NCBI RefSeq assembly: GCF_016862375.1
Contig: NZ_BOMV01000042.1
Location: 1 to 64,000, forward strand
Source of the DNA: Paractinoplanes rishiriensis
GTDB taxonomy: Bacteria; Actinomycetota; Actinomycetes; Mycobacteriales; Micromonosporaceae
Length of the DNA: 64,000 nt
Direction: 5' to 3'
Shown: positions 63,676-64,000 of the stretch, one piece after another
How positions within the stretch are numbered: position 1 is the first letter of the stretch
Layout of the letters: each line of letters starts with the position of its first letter
Notes under the pieces: generated by a model
The model's database searches: none
Told to the model about the DNA's origin: nothing
The model's input: only the letters and a program-made list of their open reading frames with translations
Translations under genes and position numbers: made by a program

Positions 63676-64000
63676 TCACGCTTCCTGCTTGAGGGACCGC
63701 AGCAGGACCGTGGCCACGTCGACGACCTCGACGTCGTCCTGCTGTCCCTTGCCGGTGACCCCGTCGCCGATCATCGTGTAGCAGAACGGGCAGCCCACCG
63801 CGATCGTCTTGGCGCCGGTCGCGAGGGCCTCCTCGGTGCGCTCCACGTTGATCCGCTTGCCGATCTTCTCCTCCATCCACATGCGGGCACCGCCGGCGCC
63901 GCAGCAGAAGGAACGTTCCTGGTTACGCGGCATCTCGACGAGGTTGGCCGCCTCACCCAGGACCTCGCGCGGGGCGTCGAACACCCGGTTGTGCCGCCCG
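63676..64000 (-). CDS. Fe-S binding CCG-domain protein (partial, 5' end missing)
   Basis: The last ~108 codons of a leftward gene that continues beyond the right edge. The frame is open to base 64000 and reads GRHNRVFDAPREVL, then SFCCGAGGARMWMEE and GCPFCYTMI, the CCG cysteine-rich domain of heterodisulfide-reductase/GlpC-like proteins. Complete actinomycete relatives are long membrane (Fe-S) oxidoreductases. The partner subunit or function cannot be judged from this fragment. Confidence 0.88.
   Translation of the reverse strand, partial: GRHNRVFDAPREVLGEAANLVEMPRNQERSFCCGAGGARMWMEEKIGKRINVERTEEALATGAKTIAVGCPFCYTMIGDGVTGKGQQDDVEVVDVATVLLRSLKQEA

Overview
The window is chromosomal DNA from a very GC-rich actinomycete. 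Gene order and protein types (HspR-controlled chaperones, HAIR operators, a mycobacterial-type SOS box, a dynamin-like GTPase pair, GTG starts, ATGA/GTGA overlaps) fit Actinobacteria. The protein style fits Micromonosporaceae such as Actinoplanes, but that genus-level guess is inference. About 55 convincing protein genes and one tRNA are visible. Two genes run off the ends: a proline-rich membrane protein on the left and an Fe-S binding CCG-domain protein on the right.

Left part, 1-21.8 kb: two paralogous membrane proteins with Pro/Gly/Tyr-rich tails, clpB, an MFS exporter, an asparagine-synthase-like enzyme, a two-gene cation/proton antiporter unit, and then dnaK-grpE-dnaJ-hspR read leftwards. 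clpB and dnaK each carry one HAIR operator, so the window holds an HspR regulon together with its repressor. Next come two overlapping dynamin-like GTPases, a conserved hypothetical gene and a collagen-like membrane protein.

Central part, 22-43.9 kb: an E1alpha-E1beta-E2 2-oxo acid dehydrogenase operon; a 1201-residue single-pass membrane protein full of FG/YG repeats; an NHL-repeat thioredoxin; the 5-oxoprolinase genes pxpB-pxpC-pxpA; a hemolysin III protein; a divergent HxlR/NmrA-like pair; sixA; a FadE5-type acyl-CoA dehydrogenase; a SpoIIE phosphatase; several small enzymes; and dcd, divergent from a PNPOx-fold gene across a perfect SOS box.

Accessory part, 43.9-48.9 kb: a tRNA-Gly(CCC) gene is followed 1.7 kb later by a 42-bp exact copy of its 3' end. 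The DNA between holds a HigBA-like toxin-antitoxin pair and one orphan gene but no integrase. Beyond the second att copy lies a decayed second copy of the same toxin-antitoxin pair with a second copy of the tRNA-flank hairpin. This suggests tandem insertion and decay of related elements at one tRNA. A secreted subtilase with six fascin-like repeats and a PIN-domain fragment follow.

Right part, 49-64 kb: regulators and a VOC protein, then a catabolic island (52.1-60.6 kb). RraA-type aldolase, PrpF-type tautomerase, a VOC-type extradiol dioxygenase, an amidohydrolase of the LigJ type and a GntR/FCD regulator form one tightly overlapping operon. An NMT1/SsuA-type ABC transporter operon follows. 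Four copies of an ATTGTYRACAAT palindrome lie in front of the two operons, two each, and probably bind the GntR protein. The enzyme set matches the lower gallate (4-oxalomesaconate) pathway but uses a VOC-fold dioxygenase where the known enzymes are LigB-fold. The aldolase/tautomerase junction has been triplicated as a 41-bp tandem repeat. A CorC/HlyC pair, a GPP34 protein and the partial Fe-S gene close the window.
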